From Micromonospora phaseoli (lineage in GTDB: Bacteria > Actinomycetota > Actinomycetes > Mycobacteriales > Micromonosporaceae), in NCBI RefSeq assembly GCF_900109115.1, contig NZ_FNYV01000001.1, positions 509,003 through 573,002 of the forward strand: DNA of 64,000 bases, read 5' to 3'. A program made the position numbers and the translations under genes. The notes beneath the pieces are model-generated. The model ran no database searches and had not been told where the DNA came from. It saw nothing but the letters and a program-made list of their open reading frames with translations. Below are positions 18,696-26,949 of this stretch, piece after piece (position 1 is the stretch's first letter; every line of letters starts with the position of its first letter).

Positions 18696-19529
18696 GTGAT
18701 CGAATCGTCGCCGCCTCGGCGGGCTGAGCGGGCGTCCGGCACCTCGTCGCCGGTGACGTTGCTGGCGCGGGGGATCGCACTGGTGGTGGTGCTGCCGGTG
18801 CGGCTGGTCTGGGAAGCGCTGGTGGCCACCGGCCGTGGCCTGTCCCGCTGGGTGTTCGCCCCGACGATGCGGTTCCTGGATCGTTGGCTGCTGCGCCCGT
18901 TCGGTTGGTTGCTGCGCCACCTGCTCTGGATTCCGCTGCGCTGGTCGCTGCGGGCCGCCGGATGGCTCTGGCAAACCCTGGTCTGGCTGCCGCTGACCTG
19001 GGCGTGGCGCAACCTGGTCTGGTCGCCGTTGACCTGGCTGTGGCGCAGTCTGGTCCGGCTCTGGCGCGGCACCCTGTGGCCTCCGCTGCGGTGGTGCGGC
19101 CAGCTCCTCGGGAGGCTGCTGCGTGGCTGCGGCCTGGCCCTGGCCTGGTTGCTGCGGGTCATGGTCCTGGTGCCGCTCTACTACCTGCTGTGGGTGCCGC
19201 TGGTCTGGCTGGTCCGGGTGCTCACCCCGGCCGGGCGGTTGGTCGGCCGGGGGCTCGCCACTCTGGCCGGTCTGGTGGTCGTCGTGCTCGGCTGGGCCTG
19301 GCGGGCGGCTGGCCGTGTCCTGTGGTGGTGCTGGGCGCTCACCGGGCGTCCGATGCTGTGGGCCGGGCGCTGGGTGTGGCGGCACGCCGTCGTACCGGCG
19401 GGCCGGGCGGTCGGCGCTGCCTGGCGGGCGACCGTTTCACCGGCCGCCCGGTGGCTGCGCCGGGGCGTCCTCGACCCGGCCCGTCAGGCGACCCGCGAGG
19501 CACTGAGCGTCCTCGGCGTGCGCCGCTGA
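18696..19529 (+). CDS. Tryptophan-rich repetitive hydrophobic protein, unknown function
   Basis: 277 residues from a GTG that follows a TAGCCT box by eight bases (leaderless). About 1 residue in 9 is Trp. The centre is built from degenerate 11-13-residue units such as TLVWLPLTWAWR, NLVWSPLTWLWR and TLWPPLRW, which put Trp/Leu and Arg at regular spacing. One continuous stretch from about residue 30 to 235 is hydrophobic or amphipathic, broken by regular Arg. A membrane-lying repetitive scaffold is plausible, but I do not recognise a family. Its stop codon lies inside the first unit of a 19-bp tandem repeat. Confidence 0.75.
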   Translation: MIESSPPRRAERASGTSSPVTLLARGIALVVVLPVRLVWEALVATGRGLSRWVFAPTMRFLDRWLLRPFGWLLRHLLWIPLRWSLRAAGWLWQTLVWLPLTWAWRNLVWSPLTWLWRSLVRLWRGTLWPPLRWCGQLLGRLLRGCGLALAWLLRVMVLVPLYYLLWVPLVWLVRVLTPAGRLVGRGLATLAGLVVVVLGWAWRAAGRVLWWCWALTGRPMLWAGRWVWRHAVVPAGRAVGAAWRATVSPAARWLRRGVLDPARQATREALSVLGVRR

Positions 19530-19614
19530 TCGTGGCGTGCGCCGCTGATCGTGGCGTGCGCCGCTGATCGTGGCGTGCGCCGCTGATCGTGGCGTGCGCC
19601 GCTGATCGTGGCGC
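19518..19614 (+). repeat. Five 19-bp tandem repeats at the end of a gene
   Basis: The unit GCGTGCGCCGCTGATCGTG recurs five times with exact 19-bp period. The first unit includes the last codons and TGA of the Trp-rich protein gene, so the array grew by copying the gene's 3' end. The array ends directly before a small gene on the other strand. Confidence 0.9.
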
Positions 19615-19617
19615 GCG

Positions 19618-19737
19618 TCAGACGAGCAGGTTGAGCAGGACGGTCAGGACGATCGAGGCGACGATCGAGAAGAGGATCATCAGGAGGCAGCCGACGCCGC
19701 CGCCGGCGGGGCGGATCTCCGTGTTGCCGATGCGCAT
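19618..19737 (-). CDS. 39-residue single-span membrane peptide
   Basis: A short gene on the minus strand: MRIGNTEIRPAGGG, then one hydrophobic span of about 24 residues (CLLMILFSIVASIVLTVLLNLLV) up to the stop. AGAAGGA lies eight bases before the ATG. It begins 15 bases after the alpha/beta hydrolase stop codon and is probably the last gene of that operon. Function unknown. Confidence 0.65.
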   Translation of the reverse strand: MRIGNTEIRPAGGGVGCLLMILFSIVASIVLTVLLNLLV

Positions 19738-19752
19738 GGTCTCGTCCTTCTG

Positions 19753-20634
19753 TCAGCTCGTCGGGATGCTCGTACCGAGCAGGGCCCGGACGGTGTCGGC
19801 GACCTGCCGCGGTGCCGTGGTCGCGACGTTGTGTGCCGCGCCGGGCACCACCACGGTTCGGGCCCGGGGCACCAGCTGGGTGACCCGCGCCCGCCAGGCC
19901 GTCGGCACGAGGGGATCGCGTGCGCCCGTGACCACCACAGTGGGGGCGGCGATCCGGGTGAGGTCGTCCTCGACTCGGTTGTGGATCGAGTGCGACAAGG
20001 TGGCCCACACCCGCCACGGACGGGCGTCGACCACGTCGCGTAGCAGAACGGGGGCCTGCCAGAGCGCCTCTCGGGTGGTGTCGACCAGCCAGCGGCCCAC
20101 CTGGGCCCGCCGCGAGCGGGCCTGCGGATCGCTGGTCGGCCCGGCCAGCACCACCGCGCGTACCCTGCCCGGGTGGCGTGCGGCGAGCGCGGCGGCGACC
20201 TCCGCGCCGAACGAGTGGCCCACCACGCAGACCGGTGGCAGCCGGTACGCGGTGAGCAGGGCAGCCAGGTGGTCGGAGTGCTGCTGGGCGTCGTAGGCGC
20301 GCGGAGGGCGGGCACTGAGACCGAAGCCGGGCAGGTCCGGCGCGTACACCGGGTGGGTGCCGGCCAGTGTCACCGCCAGCGGTGTCAGGTAGCGGTGCGA
20401 CACGGCCAGCCCGTGCACCAGTAGCACCGGCAGGGTCGACTGGCCGAGGTCGTCGCTTCGGCGCACGTGGGTGCGCAGACCGTCGACCGTGCGCCACTCG
20501 CTGGTCAGACCGGTCGCGGCCCGTGGCGCGGACAGGGCGAGACGCAGCAGCGTCGGGCCGGAACGGCTGGCGGCGGCACCGCACTCCGTGGTCCGTAGCG
20601 AGGTGGCCGGGTGCCGCCCGCCAGACCGGATCAC
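19753..20634 (-). CDS. Alpha/beta-fold hydrolase
   Basis: 293 residues. LLVHGLAVSH is the oxyanion region, VVGHSFGAEVA carries the nucleophile elbow Ser, TGARDPLVP the acid and PGAAHNVATT the catalytic His. The GTG start at 20634 overlaps the TGA of the upstream LLM oxidoreductase (GTGA), so the two are translationally coupled. Substrate unknown. The much longer open frame to 21567 runs antiparallel-free through the LLM gene in another frame and is not used. Confidence 0.87.
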   Translation of the reverse strand: MIRSGGRHPATSLRTTECGAAASRSGPTLLRLALSAPRAATGLTSEWRTVDGLRTHVRRSDDLGQSTLPVLLVHGLAVSHRYLTPLAVTLAGTHPVYAPDLPGFGLSARPPRAYDAQQHSDHLAALLTAYRLPPVCVVGHSFGAEVAAALAARHPGRVRAVVLAGPTSDPQARSRRAQVGRWLVDTTREALWQAPVLLRDVVDARPWRVWATLSHSIHNRVEDDLTRIAAPTVVVTGARDPLVPTAWRARVTQLVPRARTVVVPGAAHNVATTAPRQVADTVRALLGTSIPTS

Positions 20635-21593
20635 AGCTCGCGCAGCCGGGGCAGCAGCTGCTCCTGAGCCCAGTCCAGGAACATCGGCTGGCTGTCGCCG
20701 CCGATCTGCACCAGCGCCACGTGGGTGAAGCCGGCGTCGACGAACTTCCCGAACGCCTCGACGTGCCGGTCGATGTCGGGGCCGCAGGAGATGCCCTGCG
20801 CCACGTCGTCCTCGCGGACGAACTGGGTGGCGGCGGTGAACGAGTCGGGTCCGGGCAGGTCGGTGTTGACCTTCCAGCCCAGGCCGAACCAGCGGAACTG
20901 GTCGTGGGCGATCTTGCGGCATTCGGCCTCGTCCGGGCCGTAACAGATGGCCACCTGCCCGTAGCGGGGCCGCCCGGCGCCGCCGGCCTGCTCGTACATC
21001 TCCACGAGGTGCGGTTCCGGATCGGTGGCGATCATCCCGTCGGCGTACTCGGCGGCGAGGGTGGCCGACTGCCGGCCGGACGCGGCCACCGCCATCGGCA
21101 CCGGTGTGTCGGGCCGGTCCCACACGTACGCGTCCGGCACGTCGTAGTGGTTGCCGGAGAAGGTCAGCGTCTCCCCGTTCAGCAGCGGCCGGATGATCTG
21201 CAACGCCTCCTCGAACATCTCGTGGCGCTGCTGCACGTGCGGCCAGCCGCCGACGACGTGCTCGTTGAGGTTCTCCCCGGCGCCGAGGCCGAGGGTGAAC
21301 CGGCCGTCGGAGAGCACCCCGAGGGTGGCGGCCTTCTGCGCCACCACCGCCGGGTGGTAGCGGCGGATCGGGCAGGTAACGAAGGACATCAGCTCCGCGC
21401 GGGAGGTGGCGTGCGCGACCGCGCCCAGCACCGACCAGGCGTACGGTGAGTGACCCTGCGACTCCAGCCAGGGATAGTAGTGGTCGGACATGACGAGGTG
21501 GTCGAAACCGGCCGCCTCCGCCCGCACCGCGTAGTCGACGAGTTCCTTGGGGCCTGCCTGTTCGCACATCAGGGTGTAGCCGACGCTGACCAT
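20631..21593 (-). CDS. LLM-class F420-dependent oxidoreductase
   Basis: 320 residues. It resembles the bacterial-luciferase-like, F420-using subgroup related to glucose-6-phosphate dehydrogenase (TIGR03557-like): FDHLVMSDHYYPW, then LGAVAHATSRAELMSFV and LGLGAGENLNEHV. F420 use is inferred from the subgroup; the substrate is unknown. The ATG at 21593 has GGAAGGAG eight bases upstream; an in-frame ATG at 21653 adds a low-complexity leader. First gene of a three-gene operon. Confidence 0.88.
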   Translation of the reverse strand: MVSVGYTLMCEQAGPKELVDYAVRAEAAGFDHLVMSDHYYPWLESQGHSPYAWSVLGAVAHATSRAELMSFVTCPIRRYHPAVVAQKAATLGVLSDGRFTLGLGAGENLNEHVVGGWPHVQQRHEMFEEALQIIRPLLNGETLTFSGNHYDVPDAYVWDRPDTPVPMAVAASGRQSATLAAEYADGMIATDPEPHLVEMYEQAGGAGRPRYGQVAICYGPDEAECRKIAHDQFRWFGLGWKVNTDLPGPDSFTAATQFVREDDVAQGISCGPDIDRHVEAFGKFVDAGFTHVALVQIGGDSQPMFLDWAQEQLLPRLREL

Positions 21594-21700
21594 GGACGTC
21601 TCCTTCCGATGCCCCGACGGACCGTTCCGGATACCCGCGCCCGGTTCGGTCAACCCTGCCCGATGCTTGACGGTTCGCCGGATGCCTGCCTACCGTCTAC

Positions 21701-21813
21701 CTGAACCGGTTCAGACGCCGGCATGGTGCACATCCTGTGGTGGGGATGTTCGCCCCCGTGACGACTTGTTATTTCTGGGTCGTCACGGGCCGCCGGTCTA
21801 CTGAACCGGTTGC
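21701..21813. promoter_or_regulatory. Twin AACCGGTT operators around a perfect hairpin
   Basis: CTGAACCGGTTCAG (21701-21714) is a perfect 14-bp palindrome; a half-degenerate copy CTGAACCGGTTGC starts at 21801, exactly 100 bases on. Between them CCCGTGACGAC (21755-21765) and its exact complement (21779-21789) form an 11-bp stem with a 13-base AT-rich loop. CG-centred AACCGGTT palindromes are typical of LacI-family regulators. The 357-base gap separates the LLM operon from the mannanase and holds no gene. Confidence 0.6.
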
Positions 21814-21950
21814 TTTCGTAAAGCCATCGGCATACGCTGATGCCTGCCTCGCCGGGCCACGGTCAGCGGCTGTTGGGCTGCAGCCGCACCACACCTGCCA
21901 CCACCTGATCCCCCTGGGCACGGGAAAGAGACCCTTCCTGCGAGGAATCC

Positions 21951-23357
21951 ATGAGAAAACTGTTCGCGGGCGTCGGCGCCGTCCTGCTGGCGACCGTCGC
22001 CGCAGTGTTCGCCTTCGGTCCGCCGGCGCACGCCGCGACCGGCTTCACGGTCAGCGGCGGCAAGCTCTTCGACGCCAACGGCAGCGAGTTCATCATGCGC
22101 GGTGTCAACCACGCGCACACCTGGTACGCGACTCAGACCAGTTCCTTTGCCAACGTCAAGGCGCTCGGCGCCAACTCGGTGCGGGTCGTGCTGTCCAGCG
22201 GTGACCGGTGGACCCGCAACAGCGCCGCCGACGTCAGCAACGTGATCCAGCTGTGCAAGGCCAACCGGCTGATCTGTGTGCTGGAGGTGCACGACACCAC
22301 CGGGTACGGCGAGCAGAGCGGCGCGATCACCCTCGACCGCGCGGTCGACTACTGGCTCAGCATCGCCAGCGCCTTGAACGGCCAGGAAGCGTACGTGATC
22401 GTCAACATCGGCAACGAGCCGTACGGCAACCAGAACTACTCCTCCTGGGCCACCGACACCTCCAACGCGATCCGTCGCCTGCGCAACGGAGGCATCGAAC
22501 ACACCATCATGGTGGACGCGCCGAACTGGGGTCAGGACTGGTCCTTCACCATGCGTGACAACGCGCCGACGGTGTTCAACGCCGACCCGGCCCGCAACAC
22601 GGTCTTCTCGATCCACATGTACGGCGTCTTCGACACCGCCGCCGAGATCAGTGACTACCTGGGGCGCTTCCGCAGCCGGGGACTGCCCATCGTGGTCGGC
22701 GAGTTCGGCCACAACCACTCCGACGGTGACCCCGACGAGGATGCCATCCTCTCGTACACCCAGGCCAACGGCATCGGCTGGCTGGGCTGGTCGTGGAGCG
22801 GCAACAGCGGTGGCGTCGAGTACCTCGACATGGCCACCAACTTCAACCCGAACCAGCTGACCAGTTGGGGCACGCGGTTGTTCAACGGCACCAACGGCAT
22901 CCGGCAGACCTCGCGGCAGGCCAGCGTCTACGACAGCGTCCCGCCGCCCACCACGCCGCCGCCGACGACGCCTCCGCCCACCACCCCGCCGCCCACGACC
23001 CCGCCGCCCACGACGCCTCCGCCCACCACGCCTCCGCCGACGACCCCGCCGCCGGGCGCCGGTTGCACGGCGACGTACTCGATCGTCGGCCAGTGGCAGG
23101 GCGGATTCCAGGGTGACGTGCGGGTGACCGCCGGCAGCAGCGCCATCACCGGCTGGACGGTTCGTTGGACGTTCGCCAACGGCCAGTCGGTGAGCCAGTC
23201 CTGGAACGCCGCTGTCACCAGCAGCGGATCAACCGTGACCGCCCGCAACGTCGACTACAACGGCCGGCTCGGCTCCGGGGCCAGCACCAACTTCGGCTTC
23301 ATCGGCAGTTGGAACGGCACCAATTCCGCCCCCACCCCCACCTGCACCGCCAGCTGA
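21951..23357 (+). CDS. Secreted GH5 beta-mannanase with CBM2
   Basis: 468 residues: signal peptide 1-28 (cleavage after AHA), GH5 domain about 30-316, a linker about 326-362 with seven TPPP-type repeats, and a C-terminal CBM2 about 365-468 starting GCTATYSIVGQW. The acid/base is E156 in VNIGNEP and the nucleophile E251 in IVVGEFGH. The GH5 sequence (RGVNHAHTWYA, SVRVVLSSGDRW) resembles subfamily 8 endo-1,4-beta-mannanases; cellulase activity is the less likely alternative. GAGGA lies six bases before the ATG. Probably controlled by the upstream AACCGGTT operators. Confidence 0.93.
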   Translation: MRKLFAGVGAVLLATVAAVFAFGPPAHAATGFTVSGGKLFDANGSEFIMRGVNHAHTWYATQTSSFANVKALGANSVRVVLSSGDRWTRNSAADVSNVIQLCKANRLICVLEVHDTTGYGEQSGAITLDRAVDYWLSIASALNGQEAYVIVNIGNEPYGNQNYSSWATDTSNAIRRLRNGGIEHTIMVDAPNWGQDWSFTMRDNAPTVFNADPARNTVFSIHMYGVFDTAAEISDYLGRFRSRGLPIVVGEFGHNHSDGDPDEDAILSYTQANGIGWLGWSWSGNSGGVEYLDMATNFNPNQLTSWGTRLFNGTNGIRQTSRQASVYDSVPPPTTPPPTTPPPTTPPPTTPPPTTPPPTTPPPTTPPPGAGCTATYSIVGQWQGGFQGDVRVTAGSSAITGWTVRWTFANGQSVSQSWNAAVTSSGSTVTARNVDYNGRLGSGASTNFGFIGSWNGTNSAPTPTCTAS

Positions 23358-23374
23358 ACCCCGCTGACCCCACC

Positions 23375-23404
23375 GGTGGCCGGGTCCCCACGGACCCGGC
23401 CACC
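23375..23404. terminator. Strong hairpin between convergent mannanase and sigma-factor genes
   Basis: GGTGGCCGGGTCC (23375-23387) and its exact complement (23392-23404) form a 13-bp stem with a CCAC loop, 18 bases after the mannanase stop codon. Confidence 0.7.
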
Positions 23405-23467
23405 ACCAGTCGTACCCCGCCGCGCAGGCCCGCTCCCGCTGTGCGCGCCGGCCTGTGCGGTGGCGGC

Positions 23468-24709
23468 TCAGCTGAGGCGGGCGGCTCGCATGAGGAGGTA
23501 GCGCTGCTCGGGAAGGCTGGCGGTCAGCGCGGCGGCGGAACGGTACTGGGCGACCGCGCGATCGTGGTCACCGGCCATCTCGTACAGGTGGGCGCGGGCG
23601 GCGTGCAGGCGGTGATGGTCCACCAGCCGGGCCTCGTCGTCCAGCGTGGCGAGGGCGGCCAGGCCGGCCGCCGGCCCGTGCACCATCGCGGTGGCGACGG
23701 CCCGGTTGAGGGCCACCACCGGGCTGGCCGACAGGCCCTCCAGCACCTCGTAGAGCGCGAGGATCTGTGCCCAGTCCGTCTTCTCGGCCGTCGGTGCCTC
23801 GTCATGCAGGGCGGCGATGGCGGCCTGCACCTGGTAGGGGCCGATCGGCCCCCGGGGCAGGGCCCAGGTGACCAGGGCGACCCCCTCGGCGATCGCCTTC
23901 GTGTCCCACCGGTCCCGATCCTGCTCGGCGAGGGGGATCAGTTCGCCGGACGCACCGGTGCGCGCCGCACTGCGGGCCTGCGTGAGCAGCATCAGCGCCA
24001 GCAGCCCGGCAAGCTCGCTGTCGTCCGGCAGCCGGTCACGCAGGGCCCGGACCAGCCGGATCGCCTCGTGCGCCAGGTCGACCCGGTGCAGCCGGTCCCC
24101 GGCACTGGCCACGTGTCCCTCGGTGAAGACCAGGTAGAGCACGTGCAGCACCGAGGCCAGTCGGGCCGGCAGTTCGGCCGCCGCGGGCATCCGGAACGGC
24201 GTACCGGAATCCCGGATGCGTTGCTTGGCGCGGCCGATCCGCTGCGCCATGGTGGGCTCCGGCACCAGGAACGCCCGCGCGATCTCGGCGGTGCTCAGGC
24301 CGCCGACGGCCCGCAGGGTGAGCGCGATCGCCGACGCGGGGGAGAGCGCCGGGTGACAGCAGAGCAGGAACAGCACCAGGGTGTCGTCGCGCTCCGCGAC
24401 CAGCTGCGCGTCCGCCGCCGGTACGCTGCGCCGGTCTGCCGGCTCCCACCGCGCGGCCCGCTCCTCCCGGGCCCGCCGGGCCTGCTCGGCCCGCACCATC
24501 TCAACCATCCGCCGGTACGCGACCTGGATCAGCCAGCCGCGCGGATTGTCCGGTACGCCGTCGCGGGGCCAGCCGGTGGCGGCGGCCAGCAGCGCCTCCT
24601 GGGTCGCGTCCTCGGCGGTGGCGAAGTCACCGAACCGGCGGGCGAGCACACCGAGGACCTGCGGCGCCAGTTCGCGCAGCAGGTCCTCGGTCAGTGGGTC
24701 GTTCGTCAC
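23468..24709 (-). CDS. ECF sigma factor with C-terminal TPR-like domain (ECF42/SigJ-like group)
   Basis: 413 residues. Sigma region 2 (RRFGDFATAEDATQEALLAA...NPRGWLIQVAYRR), region 4 (TLRAVGGLSTAEIARAFLVPEPTMAQRI) and a 200-residue C-terminal extension with helical repeats, as in the ECF42-type group. Those factors are usually encoded with YCII/DGPF-domain proteins, exactly as here: the GTG start overlaps the stop codon of the YCII gene (GTGA). No anti-sigma gene is adjacent; the C-terminal extension is thought to control activity in this group. Confidence 0.93.
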   Translation of the reverse strand: MTNDPLTEDLLRELAPQVLGVLARRFGDFATAEDATQEALLAAATGWPRDGVPDNPRGWLIQVAYRRMVEMVRAEQARRAREERAARWEPADRRSVPAADAQLVAERDDTLVLFLLCCHPALSPASAIALTLRAVGGLSTAEIARAFLVPEPTMAQRIGRAKQRIRDSGTPFRMPAAAELPARLASVLHVLYLVFTEGHVASAGDRLHRVDLAHEAIRLVRALRDRLPDDSELAGLLALMLLTQARSAARTGASGELIPLAEQDRDRWDTKAIAEGVALVTWALPRGPIGPYQVQAAIAALHDEAPTAEKTDWAQILALYEVLEGLSASPVVALNRAVATAMVHGPAAGLAALATLDDEARLVDHHRLHAARAHLYEMAGDHDRAVAQYRSAAALTASLPEQRYLLMRAARLS

Positions 24710-25107
24710 ACGTCCTGCGGCGGTGCGGACATCACCGGGTGCACCTCGATCGGCATGTTCAGCGGCTTGCCACCCGGACCGGGGGCGGTGGAGATCCAGG
24801 CGGCGATCTCCACCGCCCGCTCCGGAGTGTCGGTGTCGACGATCCAGTAGCCGGCGAGAAACTCCTTCGTCTCGGCGAACGGGCCTTCGGTCACCACCGG
24901 GGTGCCACCGGCACCGGCGCGTACGATCCGGGCCTGCGCCGGCCCGGCGAGCCCCTGCCCGTCGACGAACTCGCCGTCGGCGACCAGCTTCGCGCCGACC
25001 TCGCCCATGAAGCCGATGTGCGCGTGAAGCTCCTCCGGCTTCCAGGTGTGGAGCTGCGGGAAGTCGCCCCCGGCGGCGCTGAACTGCATCAGCAGCATGT
25101 ATTTCAC
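24706..25107 (-). CDS. YCII/DGPF-domain protein
   Basis: 133 residues from a GTG with GAGGAGA upstream. It starts KYMLLMQFSAAGG and contains VTEGPFAETKEFLAGYWIVD, the DGPF-type core (here EGPF). Family members are small dimeric proteins with a His/Asp pair and unknown substrate, found next to ECF sigma factors. Coupled to the sigma gene by a 4-base overlap. Confidence 0.92.
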   Translation of the reverse strand: MKYMLLMQFSAAGGDFPQLHTWKPEELHAHIGFMGEVGAKLVADGEFVDGQGLAGPAQARIVRAGAGGTPVVTEGPFAETKEFLAGYWIVDTDTPERAVEIAAWISTAPGPGGKPLNMPIEVHPVMSAPPQDV

Positions 25108-25182
25108 GGCTGTCTCCTCACGACTGCGCACCATTGTCGGTGCCTTCACGAGCAGGTCGAAGCCGCCGAGCCGGTTCTCGAC

Positions 25183-25205
25183 AACTTTGCGGAGAAAGTT
25201 CTCCG
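25183..25205. promoter_or_regulatory. Overlapping palindromes in a divergent promoter region
   Basis: AACTTT-N6-AAAGTT (25183-25200) and CGGAGAA-AG-TTCTCCG (25190-25205) overlap in the 219-base region between the divergent YCII-sigma operon and the spo0M-like gene. Each is a perfect inverted repeat, so an operator is likely; the binding protein is unknown. Confidence 0.45.
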
Positions 25206-25326
25206 GTCATCCGTCCGGCTCGGCTACGGAGAGTTTTCAGCGACCTCACAGCCCCACTCGATAAAGTGCCGCCGTCAGCGTCCGCTCCTCAGAGGAGTAC
25301 GGGCACCAGACCCCGCAGGAGTACCG

Positions 25327-26364
25327 ATGGTCTTCAAGAAGATGTTGAGCGCGTTGGGTGTGGGCGGTCCGAGTGTGGACACCGTCCTGGCCAACCCGAA
25401 TACCAGGCCCGGGCTGGCCCTCGACGGTCAGGTGAACCTGCTCGGCGGGGAGGCGCCGGCGAGCATCGAGCAGATCGCCATCGGCTTGGTGACCCGGGTC
25501 GAGATCGGTGAGCAGGCCGGCGTGATGGAGTTCCACCGGCAGGTGGTCAGCGGCCCACTGCAACTCGCCGCTAAGCAGGCGCTGTCCATCCCGTTCCAGC
25601 TGCCGATGCCGTGGGAGACGCCGATCACCGCGGTGTACGGCCAGCGTCTGCACGGCATGTCGCTGGGACTGCGCACCGAGCTGGCGGTCGCCCGCGCGGT
25701 CGACAAGGGTGACCTGGACGAGATCAACGTGCACCCGCTGCCGGTGCAGGAGCGGATCCTGGAGGCGTTCCTCCAGCTCGGTTTCCGGTTCAAGAAGGCT
25801 GACCTGGAGCGCGGCCTGATCCACGGGGTGCAGCAGATGCTGCCGTTCTACCAGGAGATCGAGTTCTTCGCCGCACCGCAGTACGCGCAGACCATCAACG
25901 AACTCGAACTGACCTTCGTCACCAACCCGCACGGCGTGGATGTGGTGCTGGAGTGCGACAAGCGCGGCGGGTTCATGGTCCCCGGCCAGGATGTCTTCGG
26001 GCGCTACCAGGTCGCGCACACCGACGCGGAGCGCTCCGACTGGATGCAGGTGGTCGACGGCTGGTTGCAGGAGACGATCGGGCGCTTCGGCAGTCTGCGC
26101 TCCCAGGCGTTCGGCCCGCAGGGCTACGGCGCGCCCGGCTACGGCCCGCAGGGCTACGGTGCTGCGCAGAAGTTCGGCCACCCGCAGCGGCGCGGCGGGG
26201 TCGGCATGGGCGGGGTCGTCGCCGGCGCGGCGCTGGGCGCAGCGGGCGGTATGCTCGCCGGCCACATGATCGGCAACGCCTTCGACGGTGCTGACGAGGA
26301 GGTCGCCGAGGCCGCCGGTGACTTCGGTGGTGGCGAGGACTTCGGCGGCTTCGAGGAGTTCTAG
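25327..26364 (+). CDS. Spo0M-like sporulation protein
   Basis: 345 residues. The first 240 match the Spo0M family (VFKKMLSALGVGGPSVDTVL, then YGQRLHGMSLGLRTELAVARAVDKGDLDEI), an arrestin-like fold linked to sporulation control in Bacillus. The C-terminus adds a GYG/GPQ-rich linker, a glycine-rich hydrophobic segment (VVAGAALGAAGGMLAGHMIG) and an acidic GG-rich tail, a layout common in actinobacteria. GGAG lies eight bases before the ATG. Followed by a strong terminator. Confidence 0.9.
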   Translation: MVFKKMLSALGVGGPSVDTVLANPNTRPGLALDGQVNLLGGEAPASIEQIAIGLVTRVEIGEQAGVMEFHRQVVSGPLQLAAKQALSIPFQLPMPWETPITAVYGQRLHGMSLGLRTELAVARAVDKGDLDEINVHPLPVQERILEAFLQLGFRFKKADLERGLIHGVQQMLPFYQEIEFFAAPQYAQTINELELTFVTNPHGVDVVLECDKRGGFMVPGQDVFGRYQVAHTDAERSDWMQVVDGWLQETIGRFGSLRSQAFGPQGYGAPGYGPQGYGAAQKFGHPQRRGGVGMGGVVAGAALGAAGGMLAGHMIGNAFDGADEEVAEAAGDFGGGEDFGGFEEF

Positions 26365-26373
26365 ACATATCAA

Positions 26374-26409
26374 ACGGTGGCCCTCCGGGACTTCCCGGAG
26401 GGCCACCGT
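26374..26409. terminator. 16-bp stem bidirectional terminator
   Basis: ACGGTGGCCCTCCGGG (26374-26389) pairs perfectly with 26394-26409 around an ACTT loop, nine bases after the spo0M-like stop codon and before the convergent membrane-protein gene. Confidence 0.85.
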
Positions 26410-26442
26410 CGTACGCGGGCCTACTGGCTCCGCCTGTGCGGA

Positions 26443-26820
26443 TCAACGCCCGCGCTTACGCTCCTCGCCGGAGTGCCGCTGGCTACCGGCCTTGGCGAGA
26501 CCACGGCTACCCAGGTAACCGAGGGTCAGCAGGGTGATGAAGAACCACGCCTGGCCCGGGTTGTTCAGGTTCAGCCCGTAGTCGGTGGTGCCACGCCAGA
26601 ACGCGGCGATGACCACGGCGGTGACGGCGGCGGCGTAGATCCAGAACTCCGTCGTCAGGAACGACTGCTTGGTCTCCGTACCCGGTGCCGGCATCTGCTC
26701 CCGGTGCCCGTCATGCATCATCGGCATCTGACGGGTGGGTGCGTCCTGCATGGACGCGCGATTCTGCACGTCCTGCGCCGGGCGGTTCATCGGCCTGGTG
26801 GATGCAGCCTGCGTGCTCAT
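26443..26820 (-). CDS. Small two-span membrane protein
   Basis: 125 residues: a polar, Met/Gln-rich N-terminus of about 50 residues, two hydrophobic spans (WIYAAAVTAVVIAAFW and WFFITLLTLGYLG) with a short loop, and a basic tail. GAGGAGG lies four bases before the ATG. This short layout is common in actinobacteria, but no function is known. Confidence 0.8.
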   Translation of the reverse strand: MSTQAASTRPMNRPAQDVQNRASMQDAPTRQMPMMHDGHREQMPAPGTETKQSFLTTEFWIYAAAVTAVVIAAFWRGTTDYGLNLNNPGQAWFFITLLTLGYLGSRGLAKAGSQRHSGEERKRGR

Positions 26821-26949
26821 CTGTCCTCCTCGGATGTGATGAGGCGTAACCTGCGACCCTCGCCCCGCTACCGCGTGTCGGCCACGGCACGGTTCGCGTC
26901 CTCGGCGGGGGCACCAGGGGTCTACCCGGGGGTCGCGGGCAGTAACCCG

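Noticed and set aside
19753-21567. 604-residue minus-strand frame
   Set aside because: Only its last 293 residues are the alpha/beta hydrolase; the rest is a shadow frame of the LLM oxidoreductase on the same strand.
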